DNA from: Strigamia acuminata
Taxonomy: Eukaryota; Arthropoda; Chilopoda; Geophilomorpha; Linotaeniidae
NCBI GenBank assembly: GCA_949358305.1
Contig: OX442321.1
Coordinates: 4,737,605 to 4,801,604 of the forward strand
Length of the DNA stretch: 64,000 nt
Direction of reading: 5' to 3'
The position numbers and the translations under genes are program-made. Shown here in pieces: positions 1 through 10,267 of this stretch; position 1 is the first letter of the stretch, and each line of letters starts with the position of its first letter. The notes below the pieces were generated by a model. It ran no database searches, was not told the DNA's origin, and saw nothing but the letters and a program-made list of their open reading frames with translations.

Positions 1-7
1 ATTTAGT

Positions 8-1393
8 ATGGCTCAAAAACCATTGAAAATGGTCGATCTCGAGGGAATTAATAAACGGACAAACTTAAATTTAAGTTATGTACCACTTGGCGATCAAACA
101 GAAAAGATTCCCGATCATTTTACTCTGTATTGTAATCGTCATGGACTGGATAAAACCAAGTTTAAAAATATAATCGAAGCTTCAGACTATGTAAAAGCTA
201 GGAACTGGCGAGATCGTACCCAATCTCAATCTTCACATCAAGATCCAGTACGGAATCCACAAACATCCAGTCGAAACTTAGTGAATCAAGATTTTCATAC
301 TATGTTTCAAACATCCAGTAGGGGATCTAACTTAGAAAAGTTTAAACCACCTAATTCGGTAGATAAGGGGGAAGAGAATTATAAACCTAATAATTCTCGT
401 CCAGAGAGTTCGTTAACTAACCAGTCGGTTGTTCAGAACAAATTAAAACTCGTTTACAATCGGGATCAGCTAATTTCAGTTCGATATGCTAATCCAGCTG
501 AAGCACAACGATATGTGGCTAGCCTTAATCTGTCGATTAACCTACCGTTATCAAAAGAATTGGGAACCGTAAACAAAAGTTTTGGGCCACCAATATCAAC
601 ACAAAAGAAAGATGTTCGAGCTGTAAACAAACGTTTGCTGTCGCCGAATCCCTGCGATGGATTTACAACTTCGTTTTCCAATCCCACGAAAAAGAAGAGT
701 AGTTTGCATACTCCAAACAAACGTTTGCAGTCAAATAACTTACAACAACGTGCCCGATCGCCAATCACAAACTCATGTTTGCGGACGAATGATTTGTCTA
801 CCAAGAAGAGTCCCCAGCCAAGACAATTCTACCTAACACCCATTTCAAATCGGAAAAGGTTCAAACAAACTCTTTTTCCCTTGGAAAAGTATTACCAACA
901 CGATACGAGTACAAAAACAATAGTTTCAACTACTCAAATAAGAGGACCGTTCGATGGAACGTCTCAGGAAAAGAATACTTTCATCACAAAACCGAAAGTT
1001 GAAAAAGTCTTGCTCAGTCGGTTTAATACTAGTTCAACCAGCAATGAGACCAACAAATATAAATATGGTGAGACTGGCTTACACCATTCTGTTCCTGAAG
1101 CTACAAATTCACAAGAGGCCACCTTCACTTATGTCAGGAAATGTTTTCATTGTAAACAACCGGGACATACCAAACAAGATTGTCCCACATGGTCTAAACG
1201 AAAATTTAATGACCAACGTAAAAATTTTGATTATTCAAATGTGTCAAAAGACTCATTTAAACGACCCCGACAAAATTGGGTCACCACCGAAGTATTAGAA
1301 CAACGGTTTACGGAAATGGAAAACAGAATAACTGCAGTTATTAATAAGTCTATGTCCGACTTATTTGAGAAGCTTTCTCAACACAAAATGTAA
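8..1393 (+). CDS. gag-like protein of an LTR retrotransposon (CCHC zinc knuckle)
   Basis: A reading frame of 461 codons, rich in Ser, Asn, Lys and Arg and of low complexity. Near residues 378-391 it carries a retroviral-type zinc knuckle, CFHCKQPGHTKQDC (C-x2-C-x4-H-x4-C), followed by basic residues and a C-terminal helical, coiled-coil-like end (about residues 425-461). This layout is that of a retrotransposon Gag nucleocapsid, which packages element RNA into cytoplasmic particles. No protease, reverse transcriptase, RNase H or integrase follows: only 581 bases separate the stop from the polypurine tract and LTR. The element is therefore non-autonomous or internally deleted. The frame is open to the left edge, so the ATG at 8 may not be the true start. 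An exapted gag gene is the alternative, but the adjacent tract and LTR favour an element. Confidence 0.7.
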   Translation: MAQKPLKMVDLEGINKRTNLNLSYVPLGDQTEKIPDHFTLYCNRHGLDKTKFKNIIEASDYVKARNWRDRTQSQSSHQDPVRNPQTSSRNLVNQDFHTMFQTSSRGSNLEKFKPPNSVDKGEENYKPNNSRPESSLTNQSVVQNKLKLVYNRDQLISVRYANPAEAQRYVASLNLSINLPLSKELGTVNKSFGPPISTQKKDVRAVNKRLLSPNPCDGFTTSFSNPTKKKSSLHTPNKRLQSNNLQQRARSPITNSCLRTNDLSTKKSPQPRQFYLTPISNRKRFKQTLFPLEKYYQHDTSTKTIVSTTQIRGPFDGTSQEKNTFITKPKVEKVLLSRFNTSSTSNETNKYKYGETGLHHSVPEATNSQEATFTYVRKCFHCKQPGHTKQDCPTWSKRKFNDQRKNFDYSNVSKDSFKRPRQNWVTTEVLEQRFTEMENRITAVINKSMSDLFEKLSQHKM

Positions 1394-1966
1394 GATCAAA
1401 AGATTTCCCGATTTCAGAGTAACAGAAAAATCCTTTCTCTATAAATCATGACCTCGTTTTCTAAAGAAAAGGGGAACAAAATATAAAAGTTAGAATTAAC
1501 AAAATTTTGAAAGGTAATGCTACATTATTAAGACAACTAGTTTAATTAAATTAGTCAATTGTACAAAGAATACCAAGTGACTCCGGTCATGACAATTAAG
1601 GGGGACATTTTGATTCTTAATTGTCAACTCTTATCATCCGAAAGCTATTATTGTATATTTATAGCAATACATCTGACTAGGCATATGAAATAAATATTTT
1701 GTGATAACACAAATGATGATTTTATGTATGACGAAAGTTTCTTCAAAAAGAAGACTTGGAAATAAATTCTGGACTTGAATTTAGGCTATTAGAAAAGATT
1801 ATTTCGGCAGAAATCCAGAACTTAGATAATTCAAGTTAGTTTATGTAAACTCAAATTCGAAATTGGAAGTCACAGTATCTCCAAGATACATCAAGTCCGA
1901 AAATAGCATTTATGCTAATTAGGAGAATAACGAAAACTCTATAAAATATTATATAGTTGTGTTATT
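1394..1966 (+). other. Internal 3' untranslated part of the LTR element
   Basis: AT-rich and without any long reading frame. A first purine run (AAGGGGGACA, about 1598-1607) precedes the one directly before the LTR and resembles a second, upstream polypurine tract. No pol domain can be read in any frame. Confidence 0.5.
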
Positions 1967-1974
1967 AAGGGGGA
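1967..1974 (+). promoter_or_regulatory. Polypurine tract of the LTR element
   Basis: AAGGGGGA lies directly before the LTR start TGTGTGACGG. This is the usual place and composition of the plus-strand DNA primer in LTR retrotransposons. Confidence 0.7.
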
Positions 1975-2447
1975 TGTGTGACGGTTTTTAATGGCTATAA
2001 ATGCCTATTTTCTATAGAAAAGCGCTGTTGTGTCATTATGACGGTATTTTTACAGTATTCTGTGTAAAACGGATATAATGTCTGGAATAAAGTTATTTAT
2101 GATGTTTCAAATACAAAGATGTTCGTTTATTAAGAATAAACACTCATTCCTACTTGATATCAAAGGATTCCGGCCGAATCACGAAGAGTCGTCTGCTAAA
2201 ACCGCATTTGTCAATGCGCAATGTTGCCACAAGATGGCGCGATTACGATTTAGCGGCAAATTCAAGATATGAATATAAAACATGTAAATAAATATAAAAC
2301 TATATTTACTAGAATGAAACGAAGCTTTGTGAACATTAATATAAAGATATATTAATGTCTTGTGATGTTAAATACAATGTAACTTCCATTTTCTGCGGGA
2401 CAGGACATTTGGTGATCAATCGATCAACCAATAGATCTGATTGGTGG

Positions 2448-2524
2448 ATCCATTTCCGGTCCTGGGTATCCAGTTCCGGTTGTGGTGAGAATTAGCACAT
2501 TGTTCCTCCGTATCCACTTCCGGT
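2448..2524 (+). promoter_or_regulatory. Three ETS-like upstream motifs in the LTR
   Basis: ATCCATTTCCGGT (2448-2460), ATCCAGTTCCGGT (2468-2480) and ATCCACTTCCGGT (2512-2524) are three copies of one 13-mer. The third, read on the other strand, contains ACCGGAAGT, the ETS-family consensus. They sit 75-150 bases upstream of the TATA box, where an LTR enhancer would be expected. Factor identity is inference. Confidence 0.45.
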
Positions 2525-2598
2525 GATACGGGATTGGAGGGATTCGTGGAACCCATGTTCCAATTGGATAACTGGATTAATCCTTAATCCAGTCAGGT

Positions 2599-2606
2599 TA
2601 TATAAA
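2599..2606 (+). promoter_or_regulatory. TATA box of the LTR promoter
   Basis: TATATAAA in a GC-richer context, with a plausible start region 25-30 bases downstream (about 2628-2636). This would mark the U3/R border of the LTR. Confidence 0.5.
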
Positions 2607-2736
2607 CCCAAACAACCGGCCATTCTGCAGCTCTGTTTGATTATTTTCTGTTTGGTATTGTTACTTAAGAAATATGATTCGTTGTTCACGTAAAAAACCT
2701 TTTGGTTCTTTGTTGATTTATTCGCAAAGAACCGTT

Positions 2737-2758
2737 GCATGATTCTACAGAATCATGC
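2737..2758. repeat. Perfect 10-bp inverted repeat in the LTR
   Basis: GCATGATTCT and AGAATCATGC are separated by AC. It falls about 110-130 bases after the presumed transcription start, so it would form a hairpin near the 5' end of the element RNA. Confidence 0.7.
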
Positions 2759-3774
2759 CACCGCCGGCAATTGAAGTCGAAGTGCTGGGATTATTATGTT
2801 GCATAAATGTTACAGTCTACGGTTGCGACGCCGAAGGAGAACCCGCCGTTGTGCAATTCAGTATCCTCCGGACAGGACCAAGTTGTCTTTTTCGGTATGA
2901 ACGTATTCCGTTACCACGAGTAGCATCGGTATTGTTGAGAATCGGTTCCTTCACCTGATGGTGCCAAAGCAGTCTGTTTTACAGTAACCACGAGTAGCAC
3001 CAAGTGTTTGGCAAGCTGATTCTCATGGTATTCGATGCCAAAGCAGTCGGTCTATTATTAGTACCGCGAGAGATAAAACTGCTGTGCGGAGCCGCGAGCT
3101 ATCGACCCCTGTGTACGTGGTACCGTCAACCACTCGATGGACGACCGTGCTGCGACGCCGGGGACGCTTGATACCGTTCTGCATGGCAAGGCGTATATTC
3201 TAATCGATGGCAATTGTGTGTTGCGACGGGAAGCTTAATCTTCATTTTATTTATAACAGCAAAACTTAAACTCGACAACCAGTTGGACCAAAATCAAGTC
3301 AGAAGACTTAATCTCATATTGAACTCAATATAACCGATAAGTTGACGACAACTTATTCCCGAAATATCTAAATAAGAATTCACAACGATATGAATTAAAT
3401 ATAATTCATAAGTGGAATATTGATAAGTAAATGAATACATTTACTTACACCAATATCCTCCCAAAGTTGTGGCGGTGCAGACAAAGTCAACCGCAATGCT
3501 CAGATCATTCGATTTATCGACGTGCGATAGTTTACACAGCGAACCAAGGAAACCAGCGAAGCCGTATCGGACTCCAGGACACAGCCATCCGGCTTAAGAT
3601 GACATCTATAATCAGGTCGAGCGATGGGGAAACCGCTCCCATATTCCAGACCCGTAGTGATATTATTCTAGGGCCAGTTGGCCAATTCTTTGTATAGTTT
3701 AATAGCTGATTTAACTTGCCAAATGTCGGCATTAGTCCTATGTATAATTTAGCTCATCCATATTGTTTGCCAAC

Positions 3775-3780
3775 AATAAA
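3775..3780 (+). terminator. AATAAA polyadenylation signal in the LTR
   Basis: AATAAA about 100 bases before the LTR end, followed by a T/G-rich stretch. This would place the R/U5 border shortly downstream. Confidence 0.4.
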
Positions 3781-3877
3781 CTGTCTTGTATTTATCTCGT
3801 ATTGTATTCACTGTTTATTTATTGCGATCTCTTCCCGGTACCATTGTTAAATGGGAGTTGTGGTCGTCACCGTCACA

Positions 3878-4105
3878 CCTCTTGCCCCTCCCAGATGAAT
3901 ACCTTCTCCTCGGGAGCCACTGCAGACACGTCCTTCTCAGTCTGTGTCCAGTGCTACTCTCTCACTCCACTCCTCTCCTCTCCTCACCACACCACACCAC
4001 TCCTTCCTCCCCGGGCTAGGTCAATCCCCCACGAAGGGGTGACCTTTGGGGCCGTATGGCGGTGTGTGGCAGTGCCGAAGGTCACCCAGGTGGCCTGACG
4101 GCCAC
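3878..4105 (+). mobile_element. LTR-like dispersed repeat, 5'-truncated copy 1
   Basis: Matches the 3' part of the repeat at 22685-23266 (shared GGCTAGGTCA, GATGACCTT-like, GTGGCAGTG and terminal GGTGGCC..GGYCAC blocks) and the reverse strand of 10830-11228 and 24227-24735. Its left part is cut by the LTR retrotransposon, which therefore inserted into it. It ends within an intron of DEG/ENaC copy A: sequence from about 4107 onward aligns with intron 3 of copy B. Confidence 0.6.
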
Positions 4106-4150
4106 AATTTAAAAAGTAATACTCCATATAATTTTTGGAATTGCTTATAG

Positions 4151-5034
4151 AAAATCTTGTTCGTTTTCGAAAAGATTTCGAGTTAGTATTCAAGTTAAAG
4201 ACAACCTCGGCACATTGCAGCGATATCATTTCCAGAGTAAGAATAAATAATTCAATAAAAATAAAAATTTGATATTATTGTTTATGTCTTTCAAATTAGT
4301 TTATAATGCACAATGATGAAGATGATATCACTTATAAATTATCAACTGAATTTAGATTTAAGAAAACTACCAACAATATAGTATACGGCTTATCAGCGAA
4401 GAGAGTTCGTTATTTGTAAACTTTTTCATCCAATAGAAATTAAATTAATTACAACTTTTGCTTCCAGTTCATAAGTCTGAATCGCACAACAAACCCATGC
4501 GACACCAAGAAAGTTGTATCGGAATGTGAGAAAAACTGCTTTGAAAAAACTCTGAAAAATATCACTCGATGTCGGTAAGAATTAAGAAATCTTTCAGAAA
4601 ACTCATCTGCTCGCACGTAATTACTCATCAAAATCAACAGATTACCTTTTACGTCTGTTTCGGAGGTCCCTTTTTGCGATAATGCAAAAGATTTCAAACT
4701 TGCGTATAAACAAATGACATCTCATACCGTTAAGTTTAATTATTTGAATAAATGCAATTGCCCTAAAATATGCGACGACACTTTGTACACCGATCATTTA
4801 CGATCCGAAATAGTATCTAATAGCTCCTATTTATCCATCTCCTTTGACGACAACGTGATCGAAGAAATTAAAGAACATTACTCCTACGGTTTCATCTCTT
4901 TCGTGTGCGACTTCGGTGGCAATTTGGGTCTCTTTTTAGGGCTGAGCATCCCTGCAATATTTGACCTTGCACAATCATTCCTTACTTTCTCTGTCAAAAA
5001 ATTCACTTCACTTAAGCGTAAATTTAATCACTAA
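4151..5034 (+). CDS. DEG/ENaC channel subunit, copy A (exons 4-7 only)
   Basis: Four exons can be read by comparison with the complete copies: 4151-4236, 4300-4404, 4468-4574 and 4641-5034 (stop TAA). They encode the ectodomain from the RFRKDF segment through the HNDEDDIT motif and the cysteine-rich part (NPCDT..VVSECEKNC) to the last exon with CNCPKICDD, the GGNLGLFLGLSI pore and second membrane span, and a short tail. The GLS triplet is the family's G-x-S selectivity filter. Exons 1-3 are missing: upstream intron sequence stops at the LTR-like repeat at 4105. They may lie left of the window beyond the inserted elements, or be lost. No internal stop or frameshift is seen in the four exons. 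The donor of exon 5 is the weak GTTCGT, kept here because it preserves frame and gives a 63-base intron. Confidence 0.75.
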
Positions 5035-6284
5035 ATTGCTGTACTAAATGTATTGAAAAAAATATTTTGTCTATGGGTCTGCACTCAATGTTTCAATTCC
5101 TCACCAAAGCACTGACTGACTAACCGACTAAAACCACCATCAGACCCAGAAATGTAACTAGCAAATTCAAATAAAATAATATAAATGCTTACCTCATTAC
5201 GTCAATCTTGTGTGATCTCTAATTTTACCGGTCAAGTAAATGAAAAAAATAAAAATGGCTGTGTAGTGAGTTGTTTTTACTTTACTTTACTACTCACCCA
5301 GTAGTGAAATGATGGATCCCCTACAGCCTCTGTCAAAAAAAACATTTTTCCAAGCTAAACAATTTTGCCAGTTAAAGTAAAACACAAATTACGTTCCACA
5401 TCGCAGTTCAAATTAACACATGACTCCATTATAGTTTTAAGACTAACCCTAACTAAAATTCCACGGTTAATCAATAACCGATTTTTAAATTCCGCGGTTG
5501 TTCATTCCGCGATTATTCAGTTCATATTATCCGGATTTTAACTTTGTCATTTATTTCCGCGATTAATACGTTACCCCCTGTACCATACCTTTTGTGTCAT
5601 CGAGCTCCGATCCCTAAATTGAACGAGATCAAAAAGAATTTAGATAAAATGTTACTTTTGGGCGTTTGTTGGCAAAAATTGCATAAGTTTTTAAATTAAG
5701 ACTTTCCTGAAGTTTGATTAAAATAAAAACTTTCATTTCTTGGAAAAGAACGCACCAATAAACCTCTCGTGCCATTCCCAAAATAAGTCGCACAATATTA
5801 GCAAGCTTAATCAATTTTTCTGAGAAAATTGAAACACGCTATGTCAATTTTCATATTAAACTTGGAGGATAATTGGCTACTGATTGGCATTGTACAGACA
5901 ACGAATTAATTTTTAAATCCAATCTCACAAATTAATAGAAAACTCCTAAATTACCTTCCAAATAATTGAAGGCAATATTTCTGGACAAAGCTCGTTGCTG
6001 ACCAAAGAACGCCTACACGAAGCTGTCCTGCCATCATGCCCCAATTAACTTGCACACCTCAACATATCTTAATCAGTTTTTCCAAGAAAAGAGAAACACG
6101 CCATGTGGAATTTCTTTAAGTTAAAATTGTACGTTAGTTGTCGATTGATTGGCCTTTTGAATGCCGTCAATTTAATGAGTTGTTTTCTTCGTCTTGACCA
6201 TCAATTATTTTTTAATTCAATCTCATGAATGAATGGAAAACTCCAAAATATAATTGCAGGACAAAGCTCGTTGCTGACAGATAC
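5035..6284. other. Intergenic: cluster 3' flank, decayed 5' flanks
   Basis: 5035-5240 is a 3' flank that recurs at 9958-10200, 15612-15755 and 21866-22110 (shared ATGGGTCTGCACTCAAT and ACTGACTGACTAACCGACT). About 5285-5330 is a scrap of the LTR-like repeat (TGATGGATCCCCTACAG). About 5816-5960 and 6080-6250 are two decayed copies of the cluster's 5' flank (AAATTGAAACACGC.., TCAATTTAATG..). No gene is seen. Confidence 0.5.
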
Positions 6285-6494
6285 ATATCAAACGAGGAGG
6301 TCAATGTCTTAGACTTCTTCTTTGACAATGATGTAATTGAGGAAATTGCAAAATATTATAGTTACCCTGTGATCCCATTTATCTGCGATGTTGGTGGAAA
6401 TTTGGGTCTCTTTTTAAGGTTAAGCATCCCTGCCTTGTTTCAACTGGTTGAACCAATCTTCGTTTATTTTTTAAAAAAGCTCTTTTTTCCTTGA
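6285..6494 (+). pseudogene. DEG/ENaC last-exon fragment
   Basis: The frame reads FFFDNDVIEEIAKYYSY then FICDVGGNLGLFLRLSI, which aligns with the last exon of the complete copies. No upstream exons are present, the CNCP..CDD cysteines are gone, and the G of the G-x-S filter is replaced (FLRLS instead of FLGLS). It is a relic of an older cluster member. Confidence 0.7.
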
Positions 6495-6771
6495 AAATTT
6501 CTACGCACAATTTCACTCTTGTTATACAGTATAACATACACAAAATAAGAAAAAATATAAGTTCAATTAACTCAATTCCCATGTTATTCAATGGGAATGA
6601 CGTCGCGTATAAACACGAAACGAGTTTTGCATACGTTTTAGAATTTTTGAATGCACCTAGTCAAAAGTATACACCAGATGAGTTTATACTGAAGCTTTGA
6701 AGAGCAGAAGGGTTTGATTAATTTTTAATTCTTGAATTATTTTGTTGTTAACTGATATGTTAAGTTTTCTT
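6495..6771. other. Intergenic, nothing recognised
   Basis: AT-rich. A short open frame here lacks family features. I see no repeat shared with other parts of the window. Confidence 0.3.
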
Positions 6772-6929
6772 GTATATTGGTCCATGAAACCCTTAATTTA
6801 ATGTTGTGGACCGATACACATACAGGAAACCATCCACAAGCCATCCCAATAGTAAAATGGCTTGGGAATGGTTTCCTGTATGTGTATCGGTCCACAACAT
6901 TAAATTAAGGGTTTCATGGACCAATATAC
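6772..6929. mobile_element. Foldback element with near-perfect long arms
   Basis: The left arm starts GTATATTGGTCCATGAAACC (6772) and the right arm ends with its exact reverse complement (6929). The outer 60 or so bases are perfectly complementary, with small differences near the loop (CCATCCACAAG versus CCATTCCCAAG). There is no coding capacity and no clear target-site duplication. The arm identity suggests a young insertion or ongoing arm correction. Confidence 0.75.
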
Positions 6930-7489
6930 TTATAAAAAAGTATTGGAGGAGTGTTATGCTTCCATTTGCAGATGATAAACTGCCTTTGACATAGATATTT
7001 CAGCAGGAAAATGATTCTGAACATAAAGTCACGTCAATTGCTCAGTTTTCCAAACCAATCACATTTAGGTTTTGACTTGGCCTGCACAATCACACTCAAA
7101 ATTTTGGTTATCCAACAAAATATTGAAATGTATTGTTCAAATAAACAATGATTTTCTGAAGAAACCGGTTTTTTTTGTGTGATTTTTTGGATGTGGTGCT
7201 AAGCTTTTTGTGCCGGCCCAACTCACTTGAGGCAATTAGCGTGGTGGCCCAATACACTTGTGCCAAGTAGCGCAAATTCAAATGGTCATAACTTTTGGTC
7301 CATTTAAGTTAAAATTTCATTTTTTTTTAAAAATAAAGCCCAATGTTTGTTCTATAAGTTGCATTTATTTATTTTGATTAAAAACATTTTTTAGGGTTCG
7401 AATTTTACGATTTTATTTTTTTTAACATCAAAAAATACAAGCGGCCCAATACACATGGGTGCGGGTTGTAGTTACTAAACGCGCCCATC
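6930..7489. other. Intergenic with a short GGCCCAA repeat motif
   Basis: CGGCCCAACTCACTTG (about 7214), TGGCCCAATACACTTG (about 7246) and CGGCCCAATACACATG (about 7442) are variants of one motif. No gene is seen. Confidence 0.3.
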
Positions 7490-8295
7490 GAAAGTCGGCT
7501 TCACCGCTTTGCTCCGATCTTCTTAAAACTCTAGTTTTCACAGCAGCTGGATATTACGAAACACTTACAGCAACATCCAAATGATAACATTAATTTTGCC
7601 AAATGGCTAAAAATTCTCTTATTGTCAGATTTGCCACGTTGAACCTTAGACCAGGAGCTGGCCAAACTCCCTGGCCCTTTCCCGACCAAACTTAAACTAA
7701 CTATTAAAAAATTTATACAAATGCCACGAAAGTGCAGGCTTGGCTAATTTTTTTCCTAAGTTTGGTTAAAATAATAACATTTTAAAAAAATTTCATTTAT
7801 AGGAAAAAAACGCATTAACAAACCTGTCGTGCTGAATCGATTCGTCTGAGCAAATTGAAACACGCTAAGTAGAAATTGTATGTCAAACTTGTACGTTAAT
7901 TAGCCACTGATTGTCCTTTTTCGTGTTGTCAATTTAATGCGCTGTTGTCCTTGCTCTGGCCCTTAATGGGTTTTTAATTCCAATCTCACACGATATTTCA
8001 TTAATCTTGCCAATCCCAGCAGTCGGATAGATACACTGAGACAAGCAAGACACTTTGTGGTCAATCTCACACGTTATTAATACCTTTGCATTCAGCAAGT
8101 TAAAAAAACTAAAAATATTCAACAACTGTGAGGCCTTTCATTCTTTATCTGTATCAAACTTCTATAAGCGAAAAGTGAGAGCAATATAACAAACTTTTAT
8201 CAGCATAAATTGAACTTGCAACAATTTAATTCTTATACTTTCGCAGAAATCGTTTTATTGCATAACTTTCGATACTCAATTGACTTCGATAGATC
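7490..8295 (+). repeat. Conserved 5' flank of copy B
   Basis: Homologous blocks precede the orphan unit (11600-12460), copy C (13080-13613), copy D (15785-16502) and copy E (23285-24060). Shared strings include AAATTGAAACACGCTA, TTTTTCGTG.CGTCAATTTA, AATCCCAGCAGTC and GCATTCAGCAAGTTA. Immediately before the first exon lies an acceptor-like TATACTTTCGCAG (8236-8248), conserved in C, D and E, which suggests a 5' UTR intron. No convincing TATA box could be fixed. Confidence 0.65.
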
Positions 8296-9957
8296 ATGCG
8301 TCGAATTCACAATAGACGTCGCACAAATAACGTCTGGATAAAACGTACGTAGTTAAGATAAGCTTAGTAACACTCATTTTTAAACTCCGTTACTTCTGCA
8401 GGAGTCATAAAAAAACAAATACAAATTTCTAAAGCAATAACCAAAGTAATTACATACACGAAGTCACGTAATAGAGTGACTGCATTCAATAATGAGATCA
8501 CAGTCATCAATTCAAAAAAAGGCGTCGCTTATCATTTCCTGCGGTTTCTAGTAATTTCACTCTGCGTTCTCGCTTGCTCCTATCAAACTTACGATCGATT
8601 CAGCTACTTTTTGTCTCGTCCGATCGATATAAAAGTGACTTCAAAACGCAATTTATCGGTCAAGTTCCCGTCCATAACTCTATGTCCTTACTTCAACAAC
8701 TCCTTGTCTTTGATTGGTAACAGACGGCAAACAGCAATCGAAAGAAATGAGACAAATTTTTGTCGCATAGATCCATTCGCATTGCTTGACGATAGTCTTA
8801 ATATTTCTACCTTATGGAGCCACATGTCCTTCAAAGCAGTATTGCGATATGCCTATGAAATTCCGGTAAGAAACTATAATGCCATTGTTATAATTTAAAA
8901 ATCCAAAAAACTATCATTTTTTTATTTTCCAGAAAAGGAAAAAAGTAAAAGGAAAGTCGGTTTTGTTTACAGTCAAAACTGACATCAATACTATATTTGG
9001 AACATGTTCCACGTATTCTTACAGTAAGTATTAAACCTTTTTTCTATCATTTAAAAAGTAATACGGAGTATAATTTTTGTAATTCCTTATAGAAAATCTT
9101 ATTCGTTTTCGAAAAGATTTCCAGTTAGCATTCACGTTTACGACAGACTTGCCACTTTGCAACAATGTCATTTCCAGAGTAAGAATAAATAATTCAATAA
9201 AAATAAAAATTTGATATTATTGTCTTTGTCTTTAAAATTAGTTTATCGTGCACAATGATGAAGATGATATCACTCATAAAATATCAACTGAATATACTGT
9301 AGATCAAAGAGAACTACAAACCTTATCTATTACGGCTTATCAGCGAAGAGAGTTCGTAATTTCTAAACTTTTACATCCAATAAAAATTAAATTAATCACA
9401 ACTTTTGGTTCCAGTTCATAAGTCTGAATCGCACAACAAACCCATGCGACACCAACAAAGTTGTATCGGAATGTGAGAAAACCTGCTTTGAAAAAACTCT
9501 GAAAAACCTCACTCGGTGTCGGTAAGAATTAAGAAATCTTAAAGAAAACTCATCTGCTCACACGTGATTACTCATCAAAATCAACAGATTACCTTTCACG
9601 CCTGTTTCGGAGGTCCCTTTTTGCGATAATGAAAAGGATTCCATCGTTGCGTATAAACAAATGAAATCTTATACCAATAAGTTTAATTATCTGAATAAAT
9701 GCAATTGCCCTAAAATATGCGACGACACTTTGTACACCGATCATTTACGATCCGACGTAGCATCTAATCGCTCCTACTTATTCATCAACTTTGACGACAA
9801 CGTGATCGAAGAAATTGAAGAACATTACTCCTACAGTTTCATCTCTTTCGTGTGCGACTTCGGTGGCAATTTGGGTCTCTTTTTAGGGCTGAGCATCCCT
9901 GCAATATTTGACCTTGCACACTCATTCCTTACTTTCTCTGTCAAAAAATTCACTTGA
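8296..9957 (+). CDS. DEG/ENaC (pickpocket-like) channel subunit, copy B
   Basis: Seven exons read: 8296-8344, 8402-8865, 8933-9023, 9093-9178, 9242-9355, 9415-9521 and 9588-9957, giving about 426 residues. Exon 1 is tiny (ATG plus 15 codons, ending VWIK) and splices in frame; exon 2 alone has no ATG at its start. Exon 2 holds the cytosolic N-terminus, the first membrane span (FLRFLVISLCVLACSYQTY) and the family motif VKFPSITLCP. Exons 3-6 encode the ectodomain (FGTCSTYSY, HNDEDDIT, NPCDT..VVSECEKTC). Exon 7 has CNCPKICDD, GGNLGLFLGLSI (G-x-S filter) and the second span. The product is expected at the plasma membrane in a trimer conducting Na+. Exon 5 has 5 extra bases compared with copies A and C; using a GTAATT donor 4 bases further on restores frame. 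The length is at the short end for the family. Confidence 0.8.
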
Positions 9958-10267
9958 CTTAAACTTATATTTAATTATTAATGTGCTGTATTTAATGTAT
10001 TGAAACAAAATATTTTGTATATGGGTCTGCACTCAATTCTTCAATTCCTCACAAAAGCACTGACTGACTAACTGACTAAAACCACCATCAGACCCAGAAA
10101 TGTAACTAGCAAATTCAATTAAAATAATATAAATGCTTACCTCATTATGTCAATCTTGGGTAAATTTTACCGGTCGAGTAAATGCAAAAAATAAAGATGG
10201 CTGTGTACTGAGTTGTTTTTACTTTTAGTGCTGCTCGAGATGAAATTAGATAACAAAATTAGATATA

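Larger units (their letters stand above)
1975..3877 (+). mobile_element. 3' LTR, about 1.9 kb
   Basis: The LTR begins after the purine tract with TGTGTGACGGT and ends with ACCGTCACA at 3869-3877. The two ends form a short perfect inverted repeat (TGTGACGGT / ACCGTCACA) with TG...CA termini, which defines the LTR. The exact first base could be 1975 or 1977. Inside are a TATA box (2599-2606), three ATCCANTTCCGGT motifs upstream of it, a perfect palindrome (2737-2758), two imperfect copies of an approximately 75-base unit with CCACGAGTAGCA (about 2909-3053) and AATAAA at 3775-3780. The LTR is long for an invertebrate element. The 5' LTR is not in the window, so identity between the LTRs could not be checked. 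Short open frames inside it (for example 2755-2958) have no recognisable content. Confidence 0.65.

Noticed and set aside
466-804. Minus-strand frame of 112 codons under the gag-like gene
   Set aside because: Antisense shadow of the longer plus-strand frame, with no recognisable content.
2755-3732. Short open frames inside the LTR (2755-2958, 3431-3697, 3532-3732)
   Set aside because: They lie in LTR sequence with no domain; size is within chance expectation.
8476-8898. Reading copy B as a 140-residue protein starting at GTG and ending in the intron
   Set aside because: It runs through the GTAAG donor at 8866, and spliced exons give a full channel. The same applies to 13737-14210, 16685-17074 and 25332-25781.
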